Source of the DNA: an uncultured Clostridia bacterium
GTDB lineage: Bacteria; Bacillota; Clostridia; TANB77; CAG-465
DNA length: 53,698 nt
Direction: 5' to 3'
Assembly: GCA_944387375.1 (NCBI GenBank)
Contig: CALXEQ010000010.1
Span: 1-53,698 of the forward strand
The position numbers were made by a program, and so were the translations under genes. This document shows positions 27,192 through 35,334 of the stretch, one piece after another (the first letter of the stretch is position 1; the number at the start of each line of letters is the position of its first letter). The notes beneath the pieces are model-generated. The model ran no database searches, had not been told where the DNA came from, and worked only from the letters and a program-made list of their open reading frames with translations.

Positions 27192-27512
27192 CTACTTTAT
27201 TTCATTACAGCTTTTACAGAATCTTGTTTTTGTTCCGTCTTCGTTTATTTTAATACCTAATCTTACACCCTTTTCACATTTATCACAATAAAAGTTTACT
27301 TTTGATACATCAATAGGGCATTCTACTTTTATAATACCAGATTCTTGACCTTGTTTTCTAGCTTTTACATGTTTTGTTCTAACATTTACACCTTTAACAA
27401 GTACTTTACCAGTTTTTCTATCAATATCTAATATTGTACCTTTTTTTCCTTTTTCTGAACCTGTATTTACTATTACAGTATCACCTTTTTTTACTTTTAA
27501 TTTTCTTAACAC
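27192..27512 (-). CDS. rplX: 50S ribosomal protein L24
   Basis: uL24, 106 residues, is an early assembly initiator of the large subunit. The KOW motif (KVKKGDTVIVNTGSEKGKKGTILDIDRKTGKVLVKGVNV) is at the N-terminus. The C-terminal half has a four-cysteine pattern (CDKC...CKSC) that could bind zinc, as in several Firmicute L24 proteins. The start is a GTG at 27512 with GGAGGTG upstream. Confidence 0.97.
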   Translation of the reverse strand: MLRKLKVKKGDTVIVNTGSEKGKKGTILDIDRKTGKVLVKGVNVRTKHVKARKQGQESGIIKVECPIDVSKVNFYCDKCEKGVRLGIKINEDGTKTRFCKSCNEIK

Positions 27513-27531
27513 TTCTTTTCACCTCCGTATA

Positions 27532-27900
27532 TTAAAGAACTTCTGGTGCAAGAGATAATATTTTCATGTAACCATCATCTCTTAGTTCTCTTGCTATTGG
27601 CCCAAATATACGTGTTCCTCTTGGAGTCTTATCATCTTTAATTAAAACAGCTGCGTTTTCATCAAATCTTATATAAGATCCATCTTCACGTCTAAGACCT
27701 CTTTTACTTCTAACAATAACAGCTTTTACAACATCGCCTTTTTTTACTGCTGAATTAGGTGCTGCTTTTTTTACAGAAGCTACAATAACGTCTCCAATGT
27801 TTCCCCATTTTCTATAAGAACCACCAAGAACTCTAATACACATTAATTCTTTTGCTCCTGTGTTATCTGCAACTTTTAACAATGTTTGTTGTTGTATCAT
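27532..27900 (-). CDS. rplN: 50S ribosomal protein L14
   Basis: uL14, 122 residues, forms an intersubunit bridge and is the site bound by the silencing factor RsfS. The N-terminus [27 protein letters not shown] and the block [33 protein letters not shown] are diagnostic. Normal length, RBS GGGAGG. Confidence 0.98.
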   Translation of the reverse strand: MIQQQTLLKVADNTGAKELMCIRVLGGSYRKWGNIGDVIVASVKKAAPNSAVKKGDVVKAVIVRSKRGLRREDGSYIRFDENAAVLIKDDKTPRGTRIFGPIARELRDDGYMKILSLAPEVL

Positions 27901-27928
27901 GGATTAATCCTCCCTTCAAATTACATTA

Positions 27929-28183
27929 CTATTTAACTTTTTCCACAATTCTTACAAGTCTATATCTTTTATCTTTACTTAGTGGTCTAGTTTCCATTAC
28001 TTCTACAATATCTCCGATACTGCACTCATTATTTTCATCATGAGCTTTTATTCTTAAAGTATGATTTCTAATTTTTCCATAAAGTGGATCTTTAACTTTA
28101 TCATCAATAGAAACAACGATTGTTTTGTCCATTTTATTACTTACAACTTTACCTTGCTTAGTTTTTCTTAAATTTCTTTCCAC
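27929..28183 (-). CDS. rpsQ: 30S ribosomal protein S17
   Basis: uS17, 84 residues, binds 16S rRNA early in assembly. The OB-fold core reads [45 protein letters not shown], ending in [17 protein letters not shown]. The start is a GTG at 28183 with AAAGGAGG (28192-28199) eight bases upstream. A longer frame from a GTG at 28204 would place the RBS inside the coding region and overlap rpmC, and it gives a 91-residue protein longer than the family norm. Confidence 0.96.
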   Translation of the reverse strand: MERNLRKTKQGKVVSNKMDKTIVVSIDDKVKDPLYGKIRNHTLRIKAHDENNECSIGDIVEVMETRPLSKDKRYRLVRIVEKVK

Positions 28184-28203
28184 GTTCTTATCCTCCTTTA
28201 CCA

Positions 28204-28404
28204 CTAATTACTTTCCTTCTCTGTTATTAAAGTGTTTACTCTAGCAATTTCTTTTCTTACTAAAGTTAATTTTTTAGGGTTATCAAGGCCTTTTAGAGAG
28301 TGTTGAAATCTTAATTTAAAAAGCTCGTTTTTTAATGCTTTTAATTCTTTTTGTAATTCTTCAACTGACATATTTTTATATTCATTGATTTTACTAGATT
28401 TCAT
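28204..28404 (-). CDS. rpmC: 50S ribosomal protein L29
   Basis: uL29, 66 residues, is a two-helix protein at the polypeptide exit tunnel that helps dock trigger factor and SRP. Signature [31 protein letters not shown]. Its ATG overlaps the rplP stop by one base (TAATG), with the GGAGGAG RBS in the last rplP codons, so the pair is translationally coupled. Confidence 0.98.
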   Translation of the reverse strand: MKSSKINEYKNMSVEELQKELKALKNELFKLRFQHSLKGLDNPKKLTLVRKEIARVNTLITEKESN

Positions 28405-28832
28405 TATTGTTCTCCTCCTTCTTGATCTTCTCTTTTAACTATTTTACATTTTATAGGAAGTTTATGTATAGCTTTTGTTAAAGCTGCTTTTGCAGTAGCT
28501 TCATCAAGTCCTGATATTTCAAACATTACTCTTCCTGGTTTTACAGCAGCTACAAAATATTCTGGATTTCCTTTACCTGAACCCATACGTGATTCTGCAG
28601 GGTGTTTAGTAATAGGTTTATCTGGAAATATTTTTATCCAAGATTTACCAACTTTTTTAGTGTATCTTGATATAGTTACCCTTACTGCTTCTATTTGGTT
28701 AGCTGTAATCCAAGCTGGTTCTAGAGCTTGTATTCCATACTCACCATCTGTTACTTTAGTACCTCTATAAGCTTTTCCTTTTAAGATACCTTTTTGTACT
28801 TTTCTATATTTTGTTCTTTTTGGTGACAACAT
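28404..28832 (-). CDS. rplP: 50S ribosomal protein L16
   Basis: uL16, 142 residues, positions tRNA in the A and P sites. Signatures are the start [24 protein letters not shown], the [30 protein letters not shown] block containing the conserved RMGSGKG loop, and [11 protein letters not shown]. The C-terminal EDQEGGEQ doubles as the RBS of rpmC at DNA level. Confidence 0.98.
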   Translation of the reverse strand: MLSPKRTKYRKVQKGILKGKAYRGTKVTDGEYGIQALEPAWITANQIEAVRVTISRYTKKVGKSWIKIFPDKPITKHPAESRMGSGKGNPEYFVAAVKPGRVMFEISGLDEATAKAALTKAIHKLPIKCKIVKREDQEGGEQ

Positions 28833-28834
28833 TT

Positions 28835-29491
28835 TTAGTTACCTCCTTTTTCAGTTTTTTTTGCAGGAAGTACTTCACCTTTATATATCCAAACTTTAAC
28901 ACCTATAATTCCATATGTAGTTTTTGCTTCAGCAAATCCATAATCTATATCTGCTCTTAAAGTTTGAAGAGGAATTGTACCTTCATGATAATACTCTGTT
29001 CTTGCTATTTCTGCTCCACCTAAACGACCAGATACAGCAGTTTTAATTCCTAGAGCTCCTGCTTTCATAGTTTTTTGAATTGCTTGTTTCATAGCTTTTC
29101 TAAAAGATATTCTTTTTTCAAGTTGTAAAGCTATGTTTTCTGCAACTAATTGTGCAGCTAAATCTACATCTTTAACTTCAACAATGTTTAAAGATATATC
29201 TTTACCAATTTTTTTGTTTAATTTTGCTTTTATTTCTTCTATAGCTGCTCCACCTTTACCAATTATCATACCAGGTTTTGCTGCATAGATATCTACTAAT
29301 ACCTTGTTACCTTTTCTGGCAATTTGTAGTTTATATATACCAGCTGGTTTTAATAAATTTTTAAGGTATGTACGTATATTATAATCTTCTACTAGATTAT
29401 TAGAGTAATCTTGCTTATTAGCATACCATGTTGAAGACCAGTCTTTAATTATTCCAACTCTAAGTCCGTGTGGACTAACTTTTTGTCCCAT
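28835..29491 (-). CDS. rpsC: 30S ribosomal protein S3
   Basis: uS3, 218 residues, lines the mRNA entry tunnel and contributes to mRNA unwinding. It has the start [24 protein letters not shown] and the KH domain ([20 protein letters not shown], with GKGG as the RNA loop). The C-terminal domain carries [32 protein letters not shown]. Normal length, RBS AAAGGAGG. Confidence 0.98.
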   Translation of the reverse strand: MGQKVSPHGLRVGIIKDWSSTWYANKQDYSNNLVEDYNIRTYLKNLLKPAGIYKLQIARKGNKVLVDIYAAKPGMIIGKGGAAIEEIKAKLNKKIGKDISLNIVEVKDVDLAAQLVAENIALQLEKRISFRKAMKQAIQKTMKAGALGIKTAVSGRLGGAEIARTEYYHEGTIPLQTLRADIDYGFAEAKTTYGIIGVKVWIYKGEVLPAKKTEKGGN

Positions 29492-29506
29492 TATAACTTA
29501 CCTCCT

Positions 29507-29848
29507 TTATGCTTCTTTTAACACAACTGTAATGTGACTAGTTCTTTTTCTTATTCTATTAGCTCTTCCTCGAGCTCTTGGCATAATTCTTTTCATTGTA
29601 GTTCCTTGGTTAGCATATATTTCTGAAATATATAATTTAGATTCATCCATATTATTATTATTAACTGCATTAGCCATTGCTGATTTAACTAATTTAGCAA
29701 CCATAGGTGCAGCTGCTTTATTAGTATATTTTAATATTGCTATTGCTTCTTTTGCATTTTTTCCTCTAATAGTATCTATAACTATTTTTACTTTTCTAGC
29801 ACTAATTCTAGCATGACGTAATTCAGCTCTTGCTTGTTTTTCTTCCAT
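29507..29848 (-). CDS. rplV: 50S ribosomal protein L22
   Basis: uL22, 113 residues, reaches into the exit tunnel; its loop is a site of macrolide resistance. Signatures are ARISARKVKIVIDTIRGKNAKEAIAIL and the tunnel loop with YANQGTTMKRIMPRARGRANRIRKRTSHITVVL. No unusual loop insertion is seen. RBS AAGGAGG. Confidence 0.98.
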   Translation of the reverse strand: MEEKQARAELRHARISARKVKIVIDTIRGKNAKEAIAILKYTNKAAAPMVAKLVKSAMANAVNNNNMDESKLYISEIYANQGTTMKRIMPRARGRANRIRKRTSHITVVLKEA

Positions 29849-29878
29849 CTTCTTAAGCTCCTCCTTTTTTTAAAGTTA

Positions 29879-30157
29879 TTATTTTACTTTAGACTTTTTA
29901 TCTCCTGCGTGTCCTCTGAATAATCTTGTAGGAGCAAATTCTCCTAACTTGTGTCCAACCATTTCTTCTGTTACATATACTGGAACATGTTTTCTTCCAT
30001 CATGAACTGCTATAGTGTGACCAATCATTTGAGGATATATAGTAGAGGATCTTGACCAAGTCTTTATAGCTTCTTTTCTATCTTCTTCATTTAATTTTTC
30101 AACCTTTGCTAATAATCTTTCATCGCAATAAGGTCCTTTTTTAAGTGATCTTGACAT
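29879..30157 (-). CDS. rpsS: 30S ribosomal protein S19
   Basis: uS19, 92 residues, sits at the top of the small-subunit head near the A-site tRNA. It reads [23 protein letters not shown] and the conserved [48 protein letters not shown] in order. Normal length, RBS GGAGG. Confidence 0.98.
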   Translation of the reverse strand: MSRSLKKGPYCDERLLAKVEKLNEEDRKEAIKTWSRSSTIYPQMIGHTIAVHDGRKHVPVYVTEEMVGHKLGEFAPTRLFRGHAGDKKSKVK

Positions 30158-30175
30158 CTTCTATACCTCCATATA

Positions 30176-31009
30176 CTATTTTCTATTTCTTCTCTTAACA
30201 ATATATTTATCTGTTCTATTATTATTTTTTCTTGTTTTATAACCGTGAGCTGGTTTACCCCAAGGAGTACGTGGTCCAGTGTGTCCAACTGGTGCTCTAC
30301 CTTCACCACCACCATGTGGGTGATCAACTGGGTTCATAACAGAACCTCTAACTGTAGGTCTTATTCCCATGTTTCTTGTTCTACCTGCTTTACCAAGTTT
30401 AACATTTTCAGCTTCTAAGTTACCTACTTGACCTATACATGCTCTACAATCAACATTTATAAGTCTCATTTCTCCAGATGGCATTCTAACGTGTGCATAT
30501 TTTCCTTCTTTTGCCATAAGTTGAGCTGACATACCAGCACTTCTTACAAATTGTGCACCTTTACCTTTGTGTAGTTCTATATTATATATCATAGTACCTA
30601 CTGGTATTGCACTTATTGGCATACAGTTACCAGGTTTTATATCTGCTTTATCTGAAGATATAACTTTATCTCCATCTGTAAGTCCTACTGGAGCTATTAT
30701 GTATGCTCTTTCTCCATCTTCATATTCTATTAAAGCAATATTTGCAGTTCTGTTTGGATCATATTCTATACCAATAACAGTTGCTTCCATATCAACTTTA
30801 TTTCTTTTAAAATCAATTACTCTATATTTTCTTCTGCTTCCACCACCATGATGTCTTACAGTAATTTTACCAGAATTGTTTCTACCTGCATTTTTCTTTA
30901 ATACAGTTAACAAACTTTTTTCTGGTGTACTTTTTGTAATCTCATCGTTTGTTAATGTTGTAGTATTTCTAAGTGATGGAGTAACAGGTCTAAATGATTT
31001 TATTCCCAT
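30176..31009 (-). CDS. rplB: 50S ribosomal protein L2
   Basis: uL2, 277 residues, is essential for subunit association and lies near the peptidyl-transferase centre. Conserved blocks include [21 protein letters not shown] and the highly conserved [17 protein letters not shown] segment near residue 225, with the functional His. The C-terminal tail ([14 protein letters not shown]) is intact. RBS AGGAGGG. Confidence 0.98.
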   Translation of the reverse strand: MGIKSFRPVTPSLRNTTTLTNDEITKSTPEKSLLTVLKKNAGRNNSGKITVRHHGGGSRRKYRVIDFKRNKVDMEATVIGIEYDPNRTANIALIEYEDGERAYIIAPVGLTDGDKVISSDKADIKPGNCMPISAIPVGTMIYNIELHKGKGAQFVRSAGMSAQLMAKEGKYAHVRMPSGEMRLINVDCRACIGQVGNLEAENVKLGKAGRTRNMGIRPTVRGSVMNPVDHPHGGGEGRAPVGHTGPRTPWGKPAHGYKTRKNNNRTDKYIVKRRNRK

Positions 31010-31022
31010 TTTTTATTCCCTC

Positions 31023-31385
31023 CTAGTTATTTCCAAATGCTGAACTAATTTCTTCTATTTCAGTTTTGTATTTTCTATTAACTTTAGTTTCTTTTCCACC
31101 TTTTGCAAGATATTTTTCATCTGCTGGGTTAGTATCAATACTTACTATAGCTTTTTTCCAAGCTTTTGTTGACCCTTGGTGTACTCCAACTCTTTTAGCT
31201 TTTCCATCATATCTTAAAGTATTTACTTTTAATACTTTAACTCCAAAAAGCTCTTCAACTGCATTTTTTATTTCTACTTTTGATGAGTTTAAAGCAACTT
31301 CAAAAGTATATTTTCCATTTGCAATTTCGCTATAACTTTTCTCAGTCATAATAGGCTTAATTATAACGTCTTCTGCATGTTTCAT
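31023..31385 (-). CDS. rplW: 50S ribosomal protein L23
   Basis: uL23, 120 residues, surrounds the exit tunnel and docks trigger factor and SRP. Signatures are IIKPIMTEKSY at the start and KVEIKNAVEELFGVKVLKVNTLRYDGKAKRVG. A C-terminal extension of about 25 residues (ADEKYLAKGGKETKVNRKYKTEIEEISSAFGNN) makes it longer than the usual ~95 residues. Its ATG overlaps the rplD stop by one base. Confidence 0.98.
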   Translation of the reverse strand: MKHAEDVIIKPIMTEKSYSEIANGKYTFEVALNSSKVEIKNAVEELFGVKVLKVNTLRYDGKAKRVGVHQGSTKAWKKAIVSIDTNPADEKYLAKGGKETKVNRKYKTEIEEISSAFGNN

Positions 31386-32005
31386 TATGCGTACACCTCC
31401 TCTAATTTCTTAACAGCATCTTTAGTAACAACTAATGAATCGTATTTTAATAAATCGAAAATATTCATTGTATTAACTAAAGTAGTTTTAACACCTTCAA
31501 TGTTTCTAGCTGATGCTTGAACATTTAAGTTTTTCTCATCTAACATAACTAAAGCATTATTTACTTTTATATTATCTAATACTTTAAGCATAGCTTTTGT
31601 TTTTATTTCGTCTAAATTTAATTTATCTAAAACAACTAACTTTCCTTCTTGTAATTTTGAAGTTAATACAGATTTGAATGCAAGTTGTTTTACTTTTTTA
31701 GGAATTGAATATCTATAAGATCTAGGTTTAGGTCCTAATGCGATACCACCTTTGATCCATTGTGGAGCTCTTATACTTCCTTGTCTAGCTCTACCAGTTC
31801 CTTTTTGTTTCCATGGCTTTTTACCACCACCGCTTACTTCAGATCTTGTTTTAGTAGATTGAGTTCCTTGTCTTTGGTTAGCTAAATAATTAACTAAAGC
31901 TGTGTGAACAACAACATCGTTAACTTCTACACCAAAAACATTTTCGTTTAATTCAATATCTTCTACTTTTTTACCATCCATATTTAAAACGTCAACTTTT
32001 AGCAT
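31385..32005 (-). CDS. rplD: 50S ribosomal protein L4
   Basis: uL4, 206 residues, lines the exit tunnel through its extended loop (KTRSEVSGGGKKPWKQKGTGRARQGS). In several bacteria it also represses the S10 operon by binding the mRNA leader. The loop and the C-terminal globular parts are complete. It ends in GAGGAGGTG, which serves as the RBS of rplW. Any autogenous role would act on the leader at 33074-33290 (inference). Confidence 0.98.
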   Translation of the reverse strand: MLKVDVLNMDGKKVEDIELNENVFGVEVNDVVVHTALVNYLANQRQGTQSTKTRSEVSGGGKKPWKQKGTGRARQGSIRAPQWIKGGIALGPKPRSYRYSIPKKVKQLAFKSVLTSKLQEGKLVVLDKLNLDEIKTKAMLKVLDNIKVNNALVMLDEKNLNVQASARNIEGVKTTLVNTMNIFDLLKYDSLVVTKDAVKKLEEVYA

Positions 32006-32024
32006 CTTTTCTCCTCCTTCCTAA

Positions 32025-32651
32025 TTACTTTACACTTTTTCTTACTCTAACAATTGATTTTTTAGCACCTGGAATTGAACCTTTTACTAAAATAACATTT
32101 TTGTCAGTATCAACTTTTACTACATCTAAATTTAAAATTGTAGATGTTTGGCTTCCCATATGTCCTGGTAGTTTTTTACCTTTAAATACTCTACCTGGAG
32201 TTGTTGTAGAACCCATTGAACCTGGTCTTCTGTGATACATAGAACCATGTCCCATTGGTCCTCTGTGTTGTCCATGTCTTTTGATAACACCTTGGAATCC
32301 TTTACCTTTTGAAGTTCCTTGAACGTCTACTTTATCATTTTGTTCAAAAGCTTCTACAGTAATTTTGCTTCCGATTTCATATTCATCTACATTTTCAACT
32401 TTAATTTCTTTTAGGTATTTTTGAACTTCAACACCCGCTTTTTCAAATACTCCCTTATGAGGTTTATTTGCATTTTTTTCTTTAATGTCGCCAAAACTTA
32501 CTACAATAGCATTATATCCATCTTTATCTTGAGTTTTCTTAGCTACTACAGTTAATGGCATAGCTTCAATTGCTGTTACTGGTATAGCTACTCCGTTTTC
32601 GCCGAAGATTTGAGTCATACCAATTTTTTTACCGTAAATCTCTTTTACCAT
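32025..32651 (-). CDS. rplC: 50S ribosomal protein L3
   Basis: uL3, 208 residues, initiates large-subunit assembly and reaches the peptidyl-transferase centre. Signatures are [27 protein letters not shown] at the start and the long loop [33 protein letters not shown], followed by [26 protein letters not shown]. It is separated from rpsJ by an unusually long 104-base gap that contains a stable nested hairpin. Confidence 0.98.
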   Translation of the reverse strand: MVKEIYGKKIGMTQIFGENGVAIPVTAIEAMPLTVVAKKTQDKDGYNAIVVSFGDIKEKNANKPHKGVFEKAGVEVQKYLKEIKVENVDEYEIGSKITVEAFEQNDKVDVQGTSKGKGFQGVIKRHGQHRGPMGHGSMYHRRPGSMGSTTTPGRVFKGKKLPGHMGSQTSTILNLDVVKVDTDKNVILVKGSIPGAKKSIVRVRKSVK

Positions 32652-32688
32652 TTTTATTTCCTCCCTTAAAATTTACTTTACTTCAACC

Positions 32689-32745
32689 AAATTTTAATAT
32701 CAGGGTTTGTCATTGCCTATAGTTTAGGATGACCTATTAAAATTT
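32689..32745 (-). other. nested RNA hairpin between rpsJ and rplC
   Basis: The outer arms TATTAAAATTT and AAATTTTAATA pair perfectly over 11 bp (32689-32699 with 32735-32745). Inside, GTCAT pairs with ATGAC (32709-32713 with 32729-32733) and CCTA with TAGG (32716-32719 with 32725-32728) around a 5-base loop. There is no T-run afterward, so it is not a terminator. It is a candidate L3/L4 regulatory or processing element (inference). Confidence 0.55.
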
Positions 32746-32755
32746 TAGAAGTATA

Positions 32756-33073
32756 TTATAATTTAACTTCGATGTCTACACCAGCTGGCATATCAATTGA
32801 CATTAGAGCATCAACTGTTGCTTGATTTGGTGATAATACATCAATTACTCTTTTGTGAGTTCTCATTTCAAATTGTTCTCTTGAATCTTTATGTTTGTGT
32901 GGAGAACGTAATATTGTAATGATCTCTTTTTCAGTAGGTAGTGGAATTGGACCTGAAACTTCAGAACCAGTTTTTCTAGCTACTTCAACAATTTTTGCTG
33001 CTGCTTGTTCAAGCACAACATGATCATAAGCTTTAAGTCTTATTCTCATTTTTTTTGTTTGTTCTTTTGACAT
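32756..33073 (-). CDS. rpsJ: 30S ribosomal protein S10
   Basis: uS10, 105 residues, is part of the small-subunit head and also the NusE antitermination factor. Signatures are [22 protein letters not shown] and [40 protein letters not shown]. It is the first gene of the S10-spc operon. The RBS AGGAG is nine bases from the ATG, downstream of a leader of about 215 bases. Confidence 0.98.
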   Translation of the reverse strand: MSKEQTKKMRIRLKAYDHVVLEQAAAKIVEVARKTGSEVSGPIPLPTEKEIITILRSPHKHKDSREQFEMRTHKRVIDVLSPNQATVDALMSIDMPAGVDIEVKL

Positions 33074-33290
33074 ATGTAAAACACTCCTTTTCTATAGTTT
33101 GCCGGTTTGACAAGTTTTACACCACCCCGTGTGTTTCATATTTTACATATATTAAAACCAAATTCTACTACTGTAGTAATTTGGCAAATACACGTTAATC
33201 TATACTTGCCGCCCGATTTAAAATCAGACATGCTCCATAGAAGTTCCCTACCTCGCTGGGTAGCCACATTCTACTTCAACGCAAATCAAC
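33074..33290 (-). ncRNA. structured S10-operon leader RNA (candidate autogenous control)
   Basis: About 215 bases between the promoter and rpsJ hold several hairpins. CTACC/GGTAG lies at 33248-33263. An interrupted stem beginning CCAAA and ending TTTGG with an inner TACT/AGTA lies at 33158-33184. ACAC/GTGT lies at 33119-33134 beside the RBS. The region is GC-richer than other intergenic DNA and has no reading frame with an RBS. This is as expected for a ribosomal-protein leader bound by L4 or another product; the ligand is inference. Confidence 0.55.
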
Positions 33291-33296
33291 ATCAAT

Positions 33297-33325
33297 ATTA
33301 TACACGACCATTTTAAAAAATGCAA
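33297..33325 (-). promoter_or_regulatory. promoter of the S10-spc operon
   Basis: On the minus strand TTGCAT (33325-33320) and TATAAT (33302-33297) are 17 bp apart, with TTTACATAAA about 13 bp upstream of the -35. Confidence 0.8.
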
Positions 33326-33410
33326 GCTTTTTATGTGATTTTATGTAAAAAATATTACAAATTTTTCAAGAATATTCATATTGCTTTATTTTATGGCATT
33401 TTAGACAAAA

Positions 33411-33446
33411 AATTAAGAAACCTAAGCAAGGTTTGCTAGGTTTCTA
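33411..33446 (-). terminator. terminator of the broken membrane-protein gene
   Basis: On the minus strand AGAAACCTA pairs with TAGGTTTCT around an inner GC pair and loop, followed by TTAATTTTTT. It begins at the stop codon. Confidence 0.75.
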
Positions 33447-33843
33447 TTTTGTTAAGTATAGATATGCAGCTATTGAAACAGAAGCAATGTTTATTATTCC
33501 CACAATCAATGCTACTGTTGCTGTTTCGGGCAAGTTAAAATACATTGCCCAAAACAAAATTATTGGAGCTGTAAAGTAACATATTATTGCTAATATATTA
33601 CTTAACTTTTCATTTTCAATTTTCTCTACTGCTGTTCCTAAAAAGAACAATGAGAAAATATTGAAAAATGCTGCAGCTGCCACAGCTAACGAAATATCCT
33701 CCTGCTTAAACGCAACAACTCCGTAATAACTGCATACCTCCTACTATAACGGGATACAAAAATAAAATTAGTATCCCTAATATTCCTACCACAAAAATTG
33801 CAGTAGCTACTGATTCTACCCCTTCGAAGAAATTTTTCTTCAT
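33444..33843 (-). pseudogene. frameshifted small membrane-protein gene
   Basis: From the ATG at 33843 (GGAGG at 33854-33858) a frame reads 45 residues (MKKNFFEGVESVATAIFVVG..., stop at 33706). From about 33735 an overlapping frame continues with clearly protein-like sequence (YYGVVAFKQEDISLAVAAAAFF) to the TAG at 33444, adding about 95 residues with three hydrophobic segments. The second frame lacks its own RBS-start pair, so the simplest reading is one ancestral gene of about 130 residues split by a single-base indel near 33730-33740. It has its own promoter and terminator. I do not recognise the family. A sequencing error is the alternative. Confidence 0.65.
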
Positions 33844-33896
33844 AATCAATCAACCTCCTAATTTTAAAAAAATTTATATAATAAAATACTAATATA

Positions 33897-33925
33897 ATTA
33901 TATCATATTTTACATAAAAAGTAAA
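33897..33925 (-). promoter_or_regulatory. promoter of the frameshifted gene
   Basis: On the minus strand TTTACT (33925-33920) and TATAAT (33902-33897) are 17 bp apart, with an extended TG before the -10. Confidence 0.6.
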
Positions 33926-34001
33926 ATTTTGCCTTGTTTTACTATATGTTTCATTACTGTTACTATTATTGTATAGATATATGCAATATAATAGTTTTTA
34001 A

Positions 34002-34030
34002 TTGAATAATTTTGTCGTTTATGATATGAT
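34002..34030 (+). promoter_or_regulatory. promoter of the ThyX-like / kinase / folC cassette
   Basis: TTGAAT (34002-34007), 17 bp, TATGAT (34025-34030), with the RBS of the first gene 12 bases further on. Confidence 0.6.
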
Positions 34031-34053
34031 TTATACAGTTTGGAGGTATGAAT

Positions 34054-34716
34054 ATGATTAAGGTTGAAAATTTAGAAGTCCTAAATTTTGAAGGTGCTCT
34101 AAGAGGTATGAGAAACCCTTTAGAATCTTGGGATAAAAGTGATAGTTATTATGATAAAGATACAGGAAAATATGTAATTGGTCCAAAAGATTTAGCTTTA
34201 GCACTAAAACTAACTAAAGCAGGTTCAGATCATTCTAAATTTTTAAGACAAATATTTGTATCAATGGATATTACTGCTCCAATGTCTTGGTGGTGGGATT
34301 TTGATACATATAAAGTTGCTACTGTTAGAAATAGTACAAGTAGAATGCATAAACTTGGAACTAGACTTCTTACTTTTGATGATTTTAGTCTAGATGATGA
34401 AAAAGGAAATATTAATATTACTCCTTTTAGAAAATATGTTTTAGAAGATTTAAATAAAAGAATAGCACAATACCAACAACTTAAAAATGATGGAAAAAAT
34501 GAAGAAGCAATGGCACTATGGAGAGAAATAGTTTTTGATTCTCCACAAAGCTATAATTTTAGATCTACTTGGACAGGAAATTATGAAATAATGAGAAACG
34601 TATATAGAGCAAGAAAAAATCATAAACAAAGAGAGTTCAGAGACTTTTGTAAATTCATTGAAGAAAAATTTCCTTATAGTGAACTTATAACTACACCAAG
34701 AGAGGGTGTGAAATAG
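34054..34716 (+). CDS. ThyX-like protein (putative divergent thymidylate synthase)
   Basis: A 220-residue soluble protein that resembles a conserved Firmicute and phage family. I think it belongs to the ThyX superfamily of flavin-dependent thymidylate synthases. The helical segment SDHSKFLRQIFVSMDITAPMSWWWDFDTYKV and the following VRNSTSRMHKLG sit where ThyX has its RHR-x-x-S / S-x-R-Y motif, but the canonical residues are not all present. The next genes encode a dTMP-kinase-like enzyme and FolC, which fits a role in thymidylate metabolism. The ATG at 34054 is seven bases after GGAGG; the ATG at 34048 is too close. The enzymatic assignment is inference. Confidence 0.6.
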   Translation: MIKVENLEVLNFEGALRGMRNPLESWDKSDSYYDKDTGKYVIGPKDLALALKLTKAGSDHSKFLRQIFVSMDITAPMSWWWDFDTYKVATVRNSTSRMHKLGTRLLTFDDFSLDDEKGNINITPFRKYVLEDLNKRIAQYQQLKNDGKNEEAMALWREIVFDSPQSYNFRSTWTGNYEIMRNVYRARKNHKQREFRDFCKFIEEKFPYSELITTPREGVK

Positions 34717-34717
34717 T

Positions 34718-35293
34718 ATGGCTAACTCTAAATTAATTGTTGTTGAAGGTCCACAAGGAGCTGGTAAAACTACTGTAACAGATTTTATTAGACATGGATT
34801 AAAATATACAAATTTATATAGATTATGTGGTACAGCAGATAGTACTCCTACTGGTAAACAAAAAGCTAAAGATATGTATTTTGATTTACTAGAATATATA
34901 AAAAAAATGGAAAATAAAAGTATTAACTTATTATTTGATAGAACGTTTTTTACTGAAGAAATATATAGTAGATTAAAATTTAAGCAATATGACTTTTCAG
35001 ATATATATGAAAAATTACTTGATGAATTTAGTAAATTAGATTTTGATATATACTATATAAATTTATATTTAAGTGATACTAATTTATATAAAACTCGTCT
35101 TGAACGTAGTGGAAAAGCAATTACAGAATATGCAAAATTTAATATAGAAAGTAGTATACATCAACAAGAACAATACTTAAAAATGGCTAATGAACTTTCT
35201 AAAAAATATAATACAATTAAAGTATTTAATGTATCTAATGATACTGATGAAGAAGCATTAAAACATAAAATAAAAGAAATACTTAATTTTTAG
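34718..35293 (+). CDS. P-loop (deoxy)nucleoside monophosphate kinase, dTMP-kinase-like
   Basis: A 191-residue kinase with Walker A VEGPQGAGKTT near residue 9, a substrate-type segment LFDRTFFTEEIYSRL near 70 (the DR motif of thymidylate and deoxynucleoside kinases), and a lid-like LYKTRLERSGKAITEY near 127. It is shorter than and unlike canonical Tmk, whose substrate loop is normally the FTREPG type. It is better described as a dTMP-kinase or deoxynucleoside-kinase relative. It starts one base after the stop of the ThyX-like gene, with GAGAGGGTG as RBS, so the two are surely co-expressed and probably act on the same nucleotide pool (inference). Confidence 0.7.
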   Translation: MANSKLIVVEGPQGAGKTTVTDFIRHGLKYTNLYRLCGTADSTPTGKQKAKDMYFDLLEYIKKMENKSINLLFDRTFFTEEIYSRLKFKQYDFSDIYEKLLDEFSKLDFDIYYINLYLSDTNLYKTRLERSGKAITEYAKFNIESSIHQQEQYLKMANELSKKYNTIKVFNVSNDTDEEALKHKIKEILNF

Positions 35294-35334
35294 TATTTAA
35301 CAGACATACTTAATTGTCAACATGGAGGTTAAAT

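Noticed and set aside
30109..30327. A 72-codon minus-strand frame overlapping the rplB-rpsS junction
   Set aside because: It is an out-of-frame shadow of two certain ribosomal genes, with an implausible composition.
33107..33316. A 69-codon plus-strand frame covering the S10 leader
   Set aside because: It has no RBS, runs antisense to the leader and its promoter, and has no protein-like pattern.
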